A stretch of DNA of 64,000 nucleotides from DASRDB01 sp035652815 (GCA_035652815.1 DASRDB010000009.1:124001-188000); one strand, 5' to 3'; positions 17,055 to 26,469 are shown, numbered from the stretch's first letter. Numbers and translations are program-made. The notes: generated by a model from the letters alone, not told the origin.

Positions 17055-18356
17055 CTATCCAGCCTTCGCGTATAACCTCGCGGAATTGTAATGGCTCTCA
17101 ACTGGCGCTGCTTGCGGTCCGCTTTCTGGAACTACCACCCAGCCATGACCCAGTTCAAATTTTGCTCCGTTCCCGCCATTGCCCCATTGCGACTGGGTCT
17201 CAAAATGCCTCACCACCTGACGAGAAAAATCAGGGGCGGGCATCGCCGCCGACCAGGGCTGGACGGGAGCAGCAGCAGAACCAGGAGGAACATATCCATT
17301 GCTCAAACCTGCCGTGAGATAGTCTCGCGAGACCGGCGAGAGTTCACTGACAACTGGCGGAGCGCCGGGCATCGTGACCCGGATCAAGCCGAGCGCCTGC
17401 AGCTCTCCTGCCAATTGACAGACCTGTTCGGGCGACATACCCAGCACTTGTTTGGCCATCGCAAGCGTCGTCTGTCCATCAGCGCGCGTGAATAGCTGCC
17501 ACTGCTCGGGCGAGAGCTGAATGAGAGGATTTTGTTCGCGATAGCCCGAAAGGTCGGTGGGCATCAGAACCATCTGCGGTTGCATATACGAGATATCAAC
17601 CCTCATCGGTGGCATAGGAGCGGTGGCCTGTCGCGGCGGTGTCAACGACGATGAAGGCGTGAGGGAGTCAGTATGGCGCTCCATTTCTGAAACAGGCGGT
17701 TCAGCAAAAAAAAGTGATGAGAGTTCGATACCTTGTGACGCAGGCGCACATGTAGCAATCGCGGTGGTCTCCTCGAAAAGCGGTTCCGAGCCATGCAGCG
17801 TTGGAGCATCCGCTATGCGCGAAGGGATGGCCTCGACAGGCTGGCGATTCTGGGGAGGTGGCGGAGTTTTGCGAACGGGTTGCGAGGGTGATGCAAGTTG
17901 TTCCAGTAAGGACGTGACCGACAAAGCAATCAATAAACGGTCGGCAGGCGGCTGGCTATTTTCAGAGAAATACATCTCACCAGACTGCCAGGTCAATACG
18001 ATGCTTAACACGCGCCTGGCTTCTTGAAAAGCCCAGGCGTAGAGGCTCTGTTGGTTCACATGATCGAGATCAATCAAGGTGAGTGCAGTGCGCGTCTCAC
18101 TCAGGTAATCAGAACCAAGTAGAGACACGATCTCGTTGAACGCCTGCTGTGAAATAACTCCGGCCTGAAGCAGTCTTTCTCCCAGGGAAAGCCCCTGCCG
18201 CACCGGACCGATGCACATCAACTGTCCCTGTCGAAACGAGAATTCCACCACATACTGATCCTGCTTAATGATGAGCAAACCAGTTTTCCCGTATGCCTCA
18301 ATTCTCTTCAGAACAATCGACAGATCAAACTGTTCCAACGACCCTAAGAGTGACAC
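17055..18356 (-). CDS. DUF4388 (PATAN-like) domain protein
   Basis: 433 residues from a GTG start. Residues 1-150 form a DUF4388/PATAN domain (LLGSLEQFDLSIVLKRIEAY, GKTGLLIIKQ, FRQGQLMCIGP), common in predicted signalling proteins of gliding or multicellular bacteria and often linked to Roadblock/MglA switches. Residues 155-270 are Pro/Thr-rich and probably disordered. A small helical domain near 275-340 (PLIQLSPEQWQLFTRADGQTTLAMAKQVLGMSPEQV) resembles a winged-helix. The tail is unassigned. No DNA-binding or catalytic motif is visible. A terminator follows, so it is transcribed alone. The biochemical role is unknown. Confidence 0.75.
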   Translation of the reverse strand: MSLLGSLEQFDLSIVLKRIEAYGKTGLLIIKQDQYVVEFSFRQGQLMCIGPVRQGLSLGERLLQAGVISQQAFNEIVSLLGSDYLSETRTALTLIDLDHVNQQSLYAWAFQEARRVLSIVLTWQSGEMYFSENSQPPADRLLIALSVTSLLEQLASPSQPVRKTPPPPQNRQPVEAIPSRIADAPTLHGSEPLFEETTAIATCAPASQGIELSSLFFAEPPVSEMERHTDSLTPSSSLTPPRQATAPMPPMRVDISYMQPQMVLMPTDLSGYREQNPLIQLSPEQWQLFTRADGQTTLAMAKQVLGMSPEQVCQLAGELQALGLIRVTMPGAPPVVSELSPVSRDYLTAGLSNGYVPPGSAAAPVQPWSAAMPAPDFSRQVVRHFETQSQWGNGGNGAKFELGHGWVVVPESGPQAAPVESHYNSARLYAKAG

Positions 18357-18583
18357 TATACTTCACCGTCCGTCCAAAAACAGCTCCACGCGAGCCTATG
18401 GCTCCGCTCTTCCCTTTTCCCAGCGGTGCCATCTTCCCCGCGTAAGAGACTCCTACAAAACGCTGTAACGTGCTGGCTGCCGCAATGCAGTGATGAGAGA
18501 AAGAACCAGTTGTTTCAGGCAGCCATATTCCCCCAGGTATTAAGGCGTGTTTTGCGCGCCTTCCTTCCAACCACGCCTCGCCA

Positions 18584-18671
<88 letters not shown>

Positions 18672-18896
18672 CGATCCTGGTATTCATGAGCCTACGGAAA
18701 TCACACCCGCAATAGCCCTGAATACTCACGCAATAGGAGTATACCACACAGCACCAATCCGCGCTACTGGGTAGGAAAAGTGGGGCATTGTTTTTCTTCG
18801 CTCGCTTTCTTATATTGTATAGAGGTATCTTGCATGCCAATACTGATGGTTATTCTATCCTTTTTCGCTGAATTATTGTGAAAGATGTCCCCCTAT

Positions 18897-19448
18897 TTAT
18901 TCATCTACGTCAACAGCATACGAGCGGAGATAAACAACAGCAATTTGAAGTAAGTCTGGATCATCTTTAAAGAAACCTAAACCAGTGTTACAGTGCCTAC
19001 ACAACATAGCTCTTACACGCCCGGTTTGGTGGTCATGATCGACGAACAGTTTATCACCATGAAATTCCCCGCATATCTCACATAACCCTTGCTGCGCCTC
19101 AATCATCTCTGCTCGTTCCTCAGCGGTTAGATGGTATTTACGTTTGAGCAGGTATCCACGTATCCGTCCAGGTTCACGCCGTTTGTATGCCCTGGACTTG
19201 ATCATAATTTCCTCTCTATTCTTGAGATAGTAACGCCGCTTTGATTGACGCCTTAAACTTTGTTGATGCCTCTCTGATCTCATATAGTGGTCGTGTTTGG
19301 GTTTCTTGGTACGCTCGCTCTCACATCGTTTACATAGCCGAGATAAACCGTACTTTTTTGACCTATCCACGTAGAAATCTTCCCTGGTTAAATCGTCGCG
19401 TCCGCACGCTTTGCAATAGAAGTACCCATTATCGTGAAGTGTTGCCAT
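18897..19448 (-). CDS. Recombination endonuclease VII-like HNH nuclease
   Basis: 183 residues. Four cysteines near the N-terminus (FYCKACGRDD and SRLCKRCESE) form a zinc ribbon. A Lys/Arg-rich helical linker covers about 45-110. The C-terminal endonuclease VII domain shows CEICG, LFVDHDHQTGRVRAMLCRHCNTGLG and FKDDPDLLQIAVVYL, with the His-Asp-His catalytic core and the second zinc pair intact. In phage T4 the enzyme resolves branched DNA, and copies are common in phages and mobile elements. Base composition is AT-richer than flanking genes, suggesting acquired DNA. It probably shares a transcript with the small gene upstream. Confidence 0.85.
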   Translation of the reverse strand: MATLHDNGYFYCKACGRDDLTREDFYVDRSKKYGLSRLCKRCESERTKKPKHDHYMRSERHQQSLRRQSKRRYYLKNREEIMIKSRAYKRREPGRIRGYLLKRKYHLTAEERAEMIEAQQGLCEICGEFHGDKLFVDHDHQTGRVRAMLCRHCNTGLGFFKDDPDLLQIAVVYLRSYAVDVDE

Positions 19449-19484
19449 TGAGTCCCCCTGCCTCTTTCTCTCATGCCACCAATG

Positions 19485-19751
19485 CTATTTAAATTGCCCT
19501 GCTCCCGAGACAATCCATCCAGCTATTTGTCCAGCGTCATGTCGGAGCAATTCCTCACTTAACCAACCCTCTTGTGCTATTTCACAAAGGTTACGAATAA
19601 TCGCTACGATGCTTTCCTCATTAACCGGAAGCTCTAGCTTGAAGCGATAGTTCTCACCTAAGCCTCCATTGAGTCCTACCTCAAAGCCCTGTTGAAAATC
19701 AGTACTGTGCATTACGATAGCCCTTGTTGGGTCATTACTCTGGCTTTGCAT
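19485..19751 (-). CDS. Unknown small protein of the AT-rich island
   Basis: 88 residues from the ATG with AGAGGAA seven bases upstream; the frame is open 11 codons further without a ribosome-binding site. The protein is acidic and soluble, with no recognised motif (QQGFEVGLNGGLGENYRFKL). It lies 36 bases upstream of the endonuclease VII gene on the same strand. A promoter (19810-19839) faces it. It is likely part of the same acquired module. Confidence 0.55.
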   Translation of the reverse strand: MQSQSNDPTRAIVMHSTDFQQGFEVGLNGGLGENYRFKLELPVNEESIVAIIRNLCEIAQEGWLSEELLRHDAGQIAGWIVSGAGQFK

Positions 19752-19809
19752 GGATATTCCTCTCTTGAACGATATAACAAGCATTCACAAGTCCTGCACG
19801 TATAATAAA

Positions 19810-19839
19810 AAGATAACATATATTATCATATTTTGTCAA
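19810..19839 (-). promoter_or_regulatory. Promoter of the small gene and endonuclease VII
   Basis: A perfect TTGACA (19834-19839) on the minus strand, 18 bases, then TATCTT (19810-19815). It lies in an AT-rich stretch shared with the divergent HTH gene. Confidence 0.5.
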
Positions 19840-19925
19840 CCACTTACAGATATTAAGCGTAAGCTCCAATTTTCTTGACTGTTCTGCTATACTGGCATAA
19901 AAACCTCCTTCTTGGAGTCCTGATA

Positions 19926-20105
19926 ATGCAAGATGATATTTACCTTACAGTTGAAGAAATCGCCAGACAACTCAAGGTCAGTCCTGATACAGTCAGACGT
20001 TGGATTAGAGAGGGAAGATTGCCAGCTATTGATTTAATAGGGCAATATCGTATCAAGCGTGAAGATTATGAGAGGTTTTTAGAGCAACGCCGTAAAGGAC
20101 GTTAG
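19926..20105 (+). CDS. Excisionase/MerR-type helix-turn-helix protein
   Basis: 59 residues. The start is the ATG of MQDDIYLTVEEIARQLKVSP, with TTGGAG upstream; an earlier ATG in frame lacks a ribosome-binding site. The whole protein is one HTH_17/excisionase domain (LTVEEIARQL, DTVRRWIREGRLPAIDLIGQYRIKREDYERFL). Such proteins bind DNA and direct excision or act as small regulators. It is divergent from the endonuclease VII pair, sharing a short AT-rich control region. No integrase is adjacent, so a complete element is not present here. Confidence 0.8.
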   Translation: MQDDIYLTVEEIARQLKVSPDTVRRWIREGRLPAIDLIGQYRIKREDYERFLEQRRKGR

Positions 20106-20125
20106 ACTGAGCAAAATAACCGCTC

Positions 20126-21379
20126 CTATGGCCTCTCAGGCGCTTTCGTCAATAAGGAAGCAGCCATATAGGGGCGTAGGACTTTTGGTACGATGACCGA
20201 ACCATCTGCCTGCTGATAGGCTTCGAGTAGTGCAGCCATCACGCGCTCCACGCCCAGAGCCGCGCCATGCAGCGTATGCACATAATCGGAGCGACTTCCC
20301 GCCAGCCGGTAGCGTATATTGGCCCGGCAGGCCTGGAACGTTTCACAATTACTGATCGATGAAACCTCGACATACTGCTCCTGAGCGGCCAGCCAGACTT
20401 CGAGTCGCATCGTGCGCGCCGCCGAAAATGGCAAATTCTTCGCACAGGCCGCCATCACGCGGTAGGGCAATTCCAGCAGCCGCAGCGCCGTTTCAGCATG
20501 CGTGAGCATCACATCAAGCGCCCTATAGCTCTCCCGAGGCTCGACAAGCTGGAACAATTCAATATGGTTGTACTGGTGCAGGCGCAGCAGACCGGGAAAG
20601 ACCGGACCCGGCTCGCGCCGGAAAGCAGTTGTCCAGGCCACATAACGCAGGGGTAGCCTTTCCTTTGCCAGCACCTCTTCGCTGTGCAGGCCCACCAGCG
20701 GTACCTCTGCCGTTGGATTGAGATACAGTTCGTCCTCTGTGCAAACATAGGCCCGGTTCTCGTAGGCGGGTAGCTCGCCCGCCCCCTGCATCGTTGCCCG
20801 CTTCACTAAGTAGGGCGGCAATATTTCAGTATAGCCATGCTCGCGTGTGTGCAAATCCAGCAGGAACATAATCAATGCCCGTTCCAAACGCGCCCCGAGT
20901 CCCTTTAACACAACGAACCGGCTGCCGCCAACTTTCTCTCCCGCCGCGAAGTCTGTCAGGCCTAGCCGCTCGCTTAACTCCCAATGGGGCTGAGGAGCGA
21001 AATGAAACACGAGCGGCGCACCCCAACGCTGCAATTCCTGGTCATCCTCACCTTCCGGCACAGCGGGATGCGGAACGTTCGGCAACTCCAACAATAGTTG
21101 ATCCAGGCGGCTCTCGGTTTCGCTGCACTGCATTTCAAGCTGGCGAATATCCTGCATGTTAGCCTTGATCTGCTTTTCCAGTTCTTCCACCTGTTTTTCA
21201 GGCTGCAAGCGCGCCTGCAAGCGTTTGAGTTCCACATATAACCCGTCGCAGCGCGTAATCAACCCACGACGCAGTTCGGCCAGTCGCAAAATCTCATCGA
21301 TGCTCTGCTCTGACCTGCGCCGCCGCAATCCTTCCTGCACGGCCTCTGGATACTGACACACAAAATCAAGGCTCAACAT
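20126..21379 (-). CDS. serS: Seryl-tRNA synthetase
   Basis: 417 residues from the ATG of MLSLDFVCQYPEAVQEGLRR, the family's usual N-terminus; the longer open frame upstream is not conserved. The N-terminal coiled-coil arm that grips the long variable loop of tRNA-Ser covers about residues 30-100. Class II motifs follow: motif 1 (ALIMFLLDLHTREHGYTEILPPYLV), motif 2 (FRREPGPVFPGLLRLHQYNHIE) and motif 3 (GAALGVERVMAALLEA). Motif 2 usually reads FR-E-G; here a Pro-Gly-Pro-Val stretch follows the Glu. It charges tRNA-Ser, one of which is encoded 1.5 kb away. Confidence 0.94.
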   Translation of the reverse strand: MLSLDFVCQYPEAVQEGLRRRRSEQSIDEILRLAELRRGLITRCDGLYVELKRLQARLQPEKQVEELEKQIKANMQDIRQLEMQCSETESRLDQLLLELPNVPHPAVPEGEDDQELQRWGAPLVFHFAPQPHWELSERLGLTDFAAGEKVGGSRFVVLKGLGARLERALIMFLLDLHTREHGYTEILPPYLVKRATMQGAGELPAYENRAYVCTEDELYLNPTAEVPLVGLHSEEVLAKERLPLRYVAWTTAFRREPGPVFPGLLRLHQYNHIELFQLVEPRESYRALDVMLTHAETALRLLELPYRVMAACAKNLPFSAARTMRLEVWLAAQEQYVEVSSISNCETFQACRANIRYRLAGSRSDYVHTLHGAALGVERVMAALLEAYQQADGSVIVPKVLRPYMAASLLTKAPERP

Positions 21380-21647
21380 GCCCCATAGTATAGCATGTTG
21401 TTCCCCAAAAAAGCAGACCTTATACCTCAAAGTAATGCAGATATAGACGTTTGTCCTCCCACATCTCGTCAAACAACGCGCTACGCTCGACAGGGGATGC
21501 GATAGTTGGCATGGTTGTATTCCCAGTATCTCCTGACAAGAAACACTCACACGTTATAATATCTTTATGCGCTTACAGCAAGCAATGTTGCCTTACAGCT
21601 TGCTTTGTTTTACATATCTCTATGCTATAAGAAGAGAAAATATCTTG

Positions 21648-22508
21648 ATGCGATTACTCTGTTCCACCGGAGCATTCAGCCGCTTTCCAGATCTGACCGA
21701 TTACCGCGCCGTCCTACGCTATGGCCCATTGCTCGCCGTTGACGGCTTTGAGGTCATGTTTTATCCATCCTGGACGGGGGAAATCGAGCAGATAGCGCAC
21801 CGTCTACAACAATCCGGTCTGCGCTTTCCTGCCATTCACGCCGAGAAGGGCATCGCGCCAGCCCTCATCAGCGACCAACCGGAAGAACGGGAGCAGGGCT
21901 GGCGCTGGTTCGAGGCCAGTTGCTATCTCGGCCAGGCGCTCGGCTCGCAAGTGCTGGTCTTTCACCTCTGGGGCCTGCCGCAATCCGATACACAGATCGA
22001 GCGCAACTTCGCACTCCTCTCTGACTGCATTTCCCTCACAGAACGGAACAACATGCTCTTCGCCATAGAAACCATTCCCTGCCAGCTCGCCACTCCCTTG
22101 AGCCATGTTCGCGCCGCTATCGAACGAGACAACCGCAGCCGTGTGGCGCTCGATACCGAATTCTTAGCCATGCATGCCCAGCTAGCCGAGGCATTTCAGG
22201 CTGACTGGCTCTGGAACGAAAAGCGCGTCGTCCATATCCATATTAAAGACTATGACGGCCAGCTCTACCTGCCGGATAGTCGCCGCCGCTACCTGCAGCC
22301 CGGCGAAGGCACCATCGATTTCGCGCAATGCTTCGCCGCCCTGCATCAACACCACTACAACGGCTACGTCAGCCTGGAAGCTCCAGTTGCCCTACCAGAT
22401 GGCACGCGCAATATCACTCGCTTGAATGAAAGCCTGCACCTGTTGCGCGACTGGATGGATAACATAGGAAACAAAAGCCACCCGCAAGGAGATGGCTCTA
22501 CCATATAA
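21648..22508 (+). CDS. Sugar phosphate isomerase/epimerase-like TIM-barrel protein
   Basis: 286 residues from the ATG with GAGAAA upstream; the frame is open 27 codons earlier without support. The fold is the AP endonuclease 2/xylose isomerase-like TIM barrel. Visible metal-ligand positions include the Glu in LFAIETIPCQL, the Asp in VALDTEFLAM, the His in VVHIHIKDYDG and the Glu in GYVSLEAPV. The substrate cannot be named. The last 12 codons or so (GNKSHPQGDGSTI) are encoded by the left arm of an inverted repeat, so the natural C-terminus was probably altered by the repeat. Confidence 0.78.
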   Translation: MRLLCSTGAFSRFPDLTDYRAVLRYGPLLAVDGFEVMFYPSWTGEIEQIAHRLQQSGLRFPAIHAEKGIAPALISDQPEEREQGWRWFEASCYLGQALGSQVLVFHLWGLPQSDTQIERNFALLSDCISLTERNNMLFAIETIPCQLATPLSHVRAAIERDNRSRVALDTEFLAMHAQLAEAFQADWLWNEKRVVHIHIKDYDGQLYLPDSRRRYLQPGEGTIDFAQCFAALHQHHYNGYVSLEAPVALPDGTRNITRLNESLHLLRDWMDNIGNKSHPQGDGSTI

Positions 22509-22544
22509 GGTCGCCTGTAGAGTCATCCCCTTGCGGGTGGCTTT
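22474..22544. repeat. Inverted repeat, family F copy 1
   Basis: 27-base arms (AAAGCCACCCGCAAGG... / ...CCTTGCGGGTGGCTTT) with two mismatches and a 17-base spacer. It overlaps the 3' end of the TIM-barrel gene. A related core lies at 26420-26469. Confidence 0.85.
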
Positions 22545-22644
22545 CGGAAACTCTTCGCAAAACCTTCGCAAAAACATATGCCCAAATATTTGCATATCAG
22601 GTAGAAATAATGTACACTATGCAATGGTCGTCCAGGAGAGAGGC

Positions 22645-23118
22645 ATGATTACCGTCGTTAAACTGAATCCCGCCGGGAAGCCAAAGATTTCATACTCGGG
22701 CGAAGTGATTTTTCGCAGCCAAAAGAGCATCGTGATCGAAGCCTACTGGAAAAATCCGGCGCTTCATCTCGGCTACACGAGCTTTGAGCCTGGCGACCGT
22801 TTTATCGAGTACTATTATACGAATCGCTGGTACAATATTTTCGATATCAGTGCCAGCAATGGGCAACGCAAAGGCTGGTATTGCAATATCGCACAGCCAG
22901 CTTCAATCAGCGCTGAACGCATCGAGCAGGTTGATCTATACCTTGATGTCTGGGTCAGTCCAGAGGGCGTACCTTTGCTCCTCGATGAAGACGAGTTCAA
23001 CTCCGATACCATGCTAAGCGAGGAGCAGCGAACCGGCGCGAAACAGGGGCTACAAGACCTGTTAGAGCGTATCGCCGCAGGTCAGGAACCGTTTTCGTAT
23101 CGTTCCAACAGCGACTAG
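22645..23118 (+). CDS. DUF402 family protein
   Basis: 157 residues. The start is the ATG of MITVVKLNPAGKPKISYSGE, with AGGAGAGAGG just upstream; the earlier ATG seven codons back is less well placed. The DUF402/FomD-like core shows RFIEYYYTNRWYNIFDISASNGQRKGWYCNI and VDLYLDVWV followed by LLDEDEF, where acidic residues bind metal in studied relatives that hydrolyse nucleoside di- or triphosphates. The substrate here is unknown. It begins a run of closely spaced plus-strand genes (HEAT-like, HAD, DMT). Confidence 0.82.
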   Translation: MITVVKLNPAGKPKISYSGEVIFRSQKSIVIEAYWKNPALHLGYTSFEPGDRFIEYYYTNRWYNIFDISASNGQRKGWYCNIAQPASISAERIEQVDLYLDVWVSPEGVPLLLDEDEFNSDTMLSEEQRTGAKQGLQDLLERIAAGQEPFSYRSNSD

Positions 23119-23193
23119 CATCATGAGGAAACCAGGTGTGTTGCTCGCAACACTGTGTCGAAGCCACATACGACTTCGAAAGGACAAATCTTG

Positions 23194-23613
23194 ATGGCAC
23201 AAAAAAGCACCAGCTTGTTCCACCAGCCTACCTGGAACATTGTGGAGCTTGAAACACGCAGAAAGCTGCGACAGACGATCAATATACTCATTCAACAGGC
23301 CAATGATCCGACGACTACCACCAGCGAAATGCGACAAGACCTGCTCCGACACGCCGCCCGATTCGGCACATCTCTCACCTTTCAGCTTGTGCGCGCCCTG
23401 AACCGAGACGACCAGCAGGAACGCCAATCCATTACCTGGCTGCTCATTCTGCTCAACGATAGCGAGGCCATCGTCCCGCTTCAGCAGATGTCCCAGAATA
23501 AAAGCCTTCCACGCGCCATACGACTTTCGGCATCACTCACGCTTGCGGGTATGGGTGTCACCCCCGAAGTCCTCGCGCAACATCAGCAGCGACGTTTGTA
23601 CGCGATCAGTTAG
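23194..23613 (+). CDS. Small HEAT-like helical repeat protein
   Basis: 139 residues from the ATG with AAAGGAC upstream. The sequence is all helical. The C-terminal half resembles HEAT or PBS-lyase repeats (QERQSITWLLILLNDSEAIVPLQQM, SLPRAIRLSASLTLAGMG). There is no catalytic motif. It is probably a protein-interaction module. It lies between DUF402 and a HAD gene on the same strand, with gaps of about 75 and 10 bases. Confidence 0.6.
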   Translation: MAQKSTSLFHQPTWNIVELETRRKLRQTINILIQQANDPTTTTSEMRQDLLRHAARFGTSLTFQLVRALNRDDQQERQSITWLLILLNDSEAIVPLQQMSQNKSLPRAIRLSASLTLAGMGVTPEVLAQHQQRRLYAIS

Positions 23614-23623
23614 CAGGCAATAT

Positions 23624-24085
23624 ATGATTCGTCTTGAAATACCTCAACGAGGCGTGTTTGAACTTCAACACGCCGTTTTTGATATCAACGGTACGCTTGC
23701 CGTTGATGGCCAACCCATCCCCGGCGTTGTTGAGCGACTGCAGGCCTTATCCCAACATCTTTCCCTCTACGCGCTCACCGCAGGCACACATGGCAACCTT
23801 GCCCAACTCGAGCAGTCGCTTGGTATTCCATTTCGTATCATCGTGAGCAGTGAGGACAAGGCTCGCTTCGTACAGGAACTGGGGCCAACCAGCGTCGTCG
23901 CCTTGGGCAATGGCGCAAACGACGCCGAAATGCTGCGCCTTGCTGCCATCGGGGTAGCAATACTTGCAGGCGAGGGTGTGGCTATTAGCGCGCTTCAAGC
24001 AGCCGACGTCCTCGCTCATGGGCCGCTCGACGCCATCGATCTCCTGCTTCATCCTAAGCGGCTGGTTGCCACACTACGAGGATAA
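23624..24085 (+). CDS. HAD-family phosphatase (soluble P-type ATPase-like)
   Basis: 153 residues. The start is chosen at MIRLEIPQRGVFELQHAVFD; the longer frame overlaps the previous gene in another phase. HAD motif I reads FDINGTLAVDG with nucleophile Asp20, motif II lies near LYALTAGT, and motif III/IV reads VVALGNGANDAEMLRLA (canonically GDGxND, here GNGAND). This small COG4087-type form resembles the P domain of P-type ATPases without membrane helices. The substrate is unknown. The next gene starts three bases after its stop, indicating co-translation with the transporter. Confidence 0.82.
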   Translation: MIRLEIPQRGVFELQHAVFDINGTLAVDGQPIPGVVERLQALSQHLSLYALTAGTHGNLAQLEQSLGIPFRIIVSSEDKARFVQELGPTSVVALGNGANDAEMLRLAAIGVAILAGEGVAISALQAADVLAHGPLDAIDLLLHPKRLVATLRG

Positions 24086-24088
24086 GAT

Positions 24089-25003
24089 ATGGAATCCACT
24101 CAAGCGGCAACAACCACTGGAACGCCCGTCAAGCAATCTCCGTTTGGGCTACTCTATGTCTGTATCGCCGTCTTCTTTTTCTCAACCAGCCCCATCTTTG
24201 TGCGCTGGTCGGCCCCTTTTACCTCGATTGAGATCGCTTTCTGGCGGCTCGCCATCGCCACCCTGCTTGTCGCCAGCATGGGCCTGCTCACCCACCAGCG
24301 CCTTCGTCTGAAGCGGCAGGAAATCCCCCGTTTCCTGTTCTATGGGCTGGTGACGGCCCTGCACTTTATTTTCTACATCGCCTCGCTCAGCTTTACCACC
24401 ATCGCGCACGCCCTCGCGCTGGTCTACACTTCGCCAATCTTTGTCACTCTCTTCTCGGCGACCATCTTGCGCGAGCCGCTGCCCCTGCGTAAATATTTTG
24501 GCATCGGCATTGCCGTAATAGGTGTCGCCATCATGGCAGGCTTCGAGCCGCACTATACCGCCTGCTCGCTTACCAGCACCGGACATTGTATGCTGCTTGG
24601 CGATGGCATAGCGCTCCTTTCAAGCCTCTGCTTCGCCATCTATTCGATTGCTGGACGCAGCGAACGCGACAGACACCCGCTCTTTCGCTACACCACCAAT
24701 GTATACGGCTTCGCTGCGCTCTGGCTTCTGCCCATCACGCTCTATTTCGCCTTTACGCACAGCTATCCCCTGCTCGCCGTCGGCTCGGTGATCGCCCTGG
24801 GCATCTTTCCACTGGGCCTCGGCCACACACTCTACAACGCCGCCATCCGCCAAGTCCATGCCACCTACGCCAATCTCATCGCCACGCAAGAGGTCACGGG
24901 CGGCATTATCCTGGGCATCTTCCTGCTGGGCGAGATTCCTTCGCTGGTCTCCATTATTGGTGTAGTCGTCACCCTGGTCGGCATTGCCAGCGTGCTGGTG
25001 TAA
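24089..25003 (+). CDS. EamA/DMT-superfamily transporter
   Basis: 304 residues, about ten membrane helices in two EamA repeats (LLYVCIAVFFFSTSPIFVRWSA... and LLGDGIALLSSLCFAIYSIAG...). The LALVYTSPIFVTLFS and ATQEVTGGIILGIFLLGEIP segments are characteristic. Members export amino acids, nucleosides or other small metabolites; the substrate cannot be predicted. It is the last gene of a plus-strand run and is followed by a cluster of family R repeat arms. Confidence 0.88.
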   Translation: MESTQAATTTGTPVKQSPFGLLYVCIAVFFFSTSPIFVRWSAPFTSIEIAFWRLAIATLLVASMGLLTHQRLRLKRQEIPRFLFYGLVTALHFIFYIASLSFTTIAHALALVYTSPIFVTLFSATILREPLPLRKYFGIGIAVIGVAIMAGFEPHYTACSLTSTGHCMLLGDGIALLSSLCFAIYSIAGRSERDRHPLFRYTTNVYGFAALWLLPITLYFAFTHSYPLLAVGSVIALGIFPLGLGHTLYNAAIRQVHATYANLIATQEVTGGIILGIFLLGEIPSLVSIIGVVVTLVGIASVLV

Positions 25004-25036
25004 GTGCCAGCACGCCACAAAAAAGATCCTCTTGCA

Positions 25037-25201
25037 TGTCATCCTGAGCGCCGCGAAGGATCTCTGCTCTCCATAGCAGTCCCCCACTACGTAACACTAA
25101 CATACAACTCTTGCATGTCATCCTGAGCGCCGCGAAGGATCTCTGGCCAGCCCTGGCTCGACACGACACGCGCGAGATCCTTCGCGGCGCTCAGGATGAC
25201 A
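25037..25201. repeat. Family R repeat cluster, copy 2 (three arms)
   Basis: Two direct left arms (25037-25063 and from 25116) and one right arm (ending at 25201). The core is GCGCCGCG on the left and CGCGGCGC on the right, different from copy 1 but matched within the copy. It occupies most of the 338-base gap before the DoxX gene. Confidence 0.9.
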
Positions 25202-25341
25202 CGGGAGGCAGGTTTGTCATGGCAAGCCGCCTGGTATTGATGAGAAACCGATAGAAACAACGCTTCGTGTCCCTACTCAGAATGCATTTTTCTTATCGTA
25301 GTGTTGTTTCTCGCAAGTTTATCCTGGAAAGGATGGTAGAT

Positions 25342-26346
25342 ATGAGTCGTTATAGTAGGGATTCGGTCTATTCACCCATGCAGATTCCTGAGCCGCCGGT
25401 AGCGAGATTCTTCTTCGCCGACGTGCGTATGTCCTGGCTCTGGCTGCTAGTTCGTCTGTATGTCGGATACGAGTGGCTGACTGCCGGGTGGGAAAAACTC
25501 ACCGGTCGCTCCATTGCTTTTGGTTCGTTCAATAAGCCAGTTGCGGGTGGTCCCTGGGTCTTCAGCGGGCACGATGGAGCAGCCATCCAGGGCTTCGTCA
25601 ACGGAGCACTGGCGCAGGCCAGTGGAGCGCATCCCGCCGTACAGGGCTGGTACGCAACCTTCCTGAAAAACGTGGTCTTGCCCAATGCTACGACGTTCTC
25701 CTACATCATCACCTTCGGTGAGGTGCTGGTCGGCATCGCCCTGATTCTCGGCTTCTTGACCGGCATTGCGGCCTTTTTTGGCCTGTTCATGAACTTCAAC
25801 TACCTGCTGGCGGGAGCAGTCAGCACCAATCCAATTCTCGGCCTGTTAAGCCTGCTCCTCGTGCTGGCCTGGCGCATCGCGGGCTTCCTGGGCCTTGACG
25901 CCTTCCTGCTGCCACGCCTCGGCACCCCCTGGACCGGTTCCCTCCGCAGGCGCGAACGAGAGGAACCTCCGCCACCTGCCTCACCGCCGCAGCCGCTTCC
26001 AGAACCAGCCAGCCCTTCGCAGCCGGTGAAGAACGCGCAACAGTTCGCACCGGTGAAAAGCGTCACGCCACCACCGCCCGAAGTGACCGAGCAGAGCGGC
26101 ACCACGCAGCCATTACCGACAGGCCGCCCTCAACCCGCTAACGCACAACCGCCTGCCGTGGAGTCTGCACCAGCAGATGGAACACAACAGCAGGCAGCAA
26201 CCTACGGACCGCCAACTCCTCCGCCTCCTGGGCCTGTTCAACAACAGCAGTCTGCCCAGCAGCCGGTAGCAGTAGCGGGACCGCCGGTGCCTGCGCCCGA
26301 TAACACAAACCAGCCAGATTCCCCGCAAAATATGCAGGGACGCTGA
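25342..26346 (+). CDS. DoxX-family membrane protein with Pro/Gln-rich tail
   Basis: 334 residues. The ATG is preferred because AAAGGA lies eight bases upstream; another ATG three codons earlier overlaps the ribosome-binding site. Residues 25-195 form a four-helix DoxX/TQO-subunit domain (LLVRLYVGYEWLTAGWEKLTG, FGEVLVGIALILGFLTGIAAFFGLFMNFNYLLAG). The remaining 140 residues are a low-complexity Pro/Gln/Ala tail, probably cytoplasmic and disordered, and unusual for the family. DoxX proteins are associated with quinone-linked or redox complexes in membranes. The gene is flanked by repeats and appears single. Confidence 0.8.
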   Translation: MSRYSRDSVYSPMQIPEPPVARFFFADVRMSWLWLLVRLYVGYEWLTAGWEKLTGRSIAFGSFNKPVAGGPWVFSGHDGAAIQGFVNGALAQASGAHPAVQGWYATFLKNVVLPNATTFSYIITFGEVLVGIALILGFLTGIAAFFGLFMNFNYLLAGAVSTNPILGLLSLLLVLAWRIAGFLGLDAFLLPRLGTPWTGSLRRREREEPPPPASPPQPLPEPASPSQPVKNAQQFAPVKSVTPPPPEVTEQSGTTQPLPTGRPQPANAQPPAVESAPADGTQQQAATYGPPTPPPPGPVQQQQSAQQPVAVAGPPVPAPDNTNQPDSPQNMQGR

Positions 26347-26419
26347 TTGTAAAAACCTAAAAGCAGGGTAGGCCGTCCTGTACAAGAAAACTGGAAGCCA
26401 GAAAATAAGCCGCATGCAT

Positions 26420-26469
26420 GTGAAAGACACGGAAGCCACCCGCAAGGGGATGGCTTCCGTGTCTTTCAC
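26420..26469. repeat. Inverted repeat, family F-like copy 2 / possible bidirectional terminator
   Basis: Perfect 19-base arms (GTGAAAGACACGGAAGCCA and complement) enclosing CCCGCAAGGGGA. The core resembles the repeat at 22474. It directly abuts the DUF429 stop codon and sits between two converging genes, so it could end both transcripts. Confidence 0.85.
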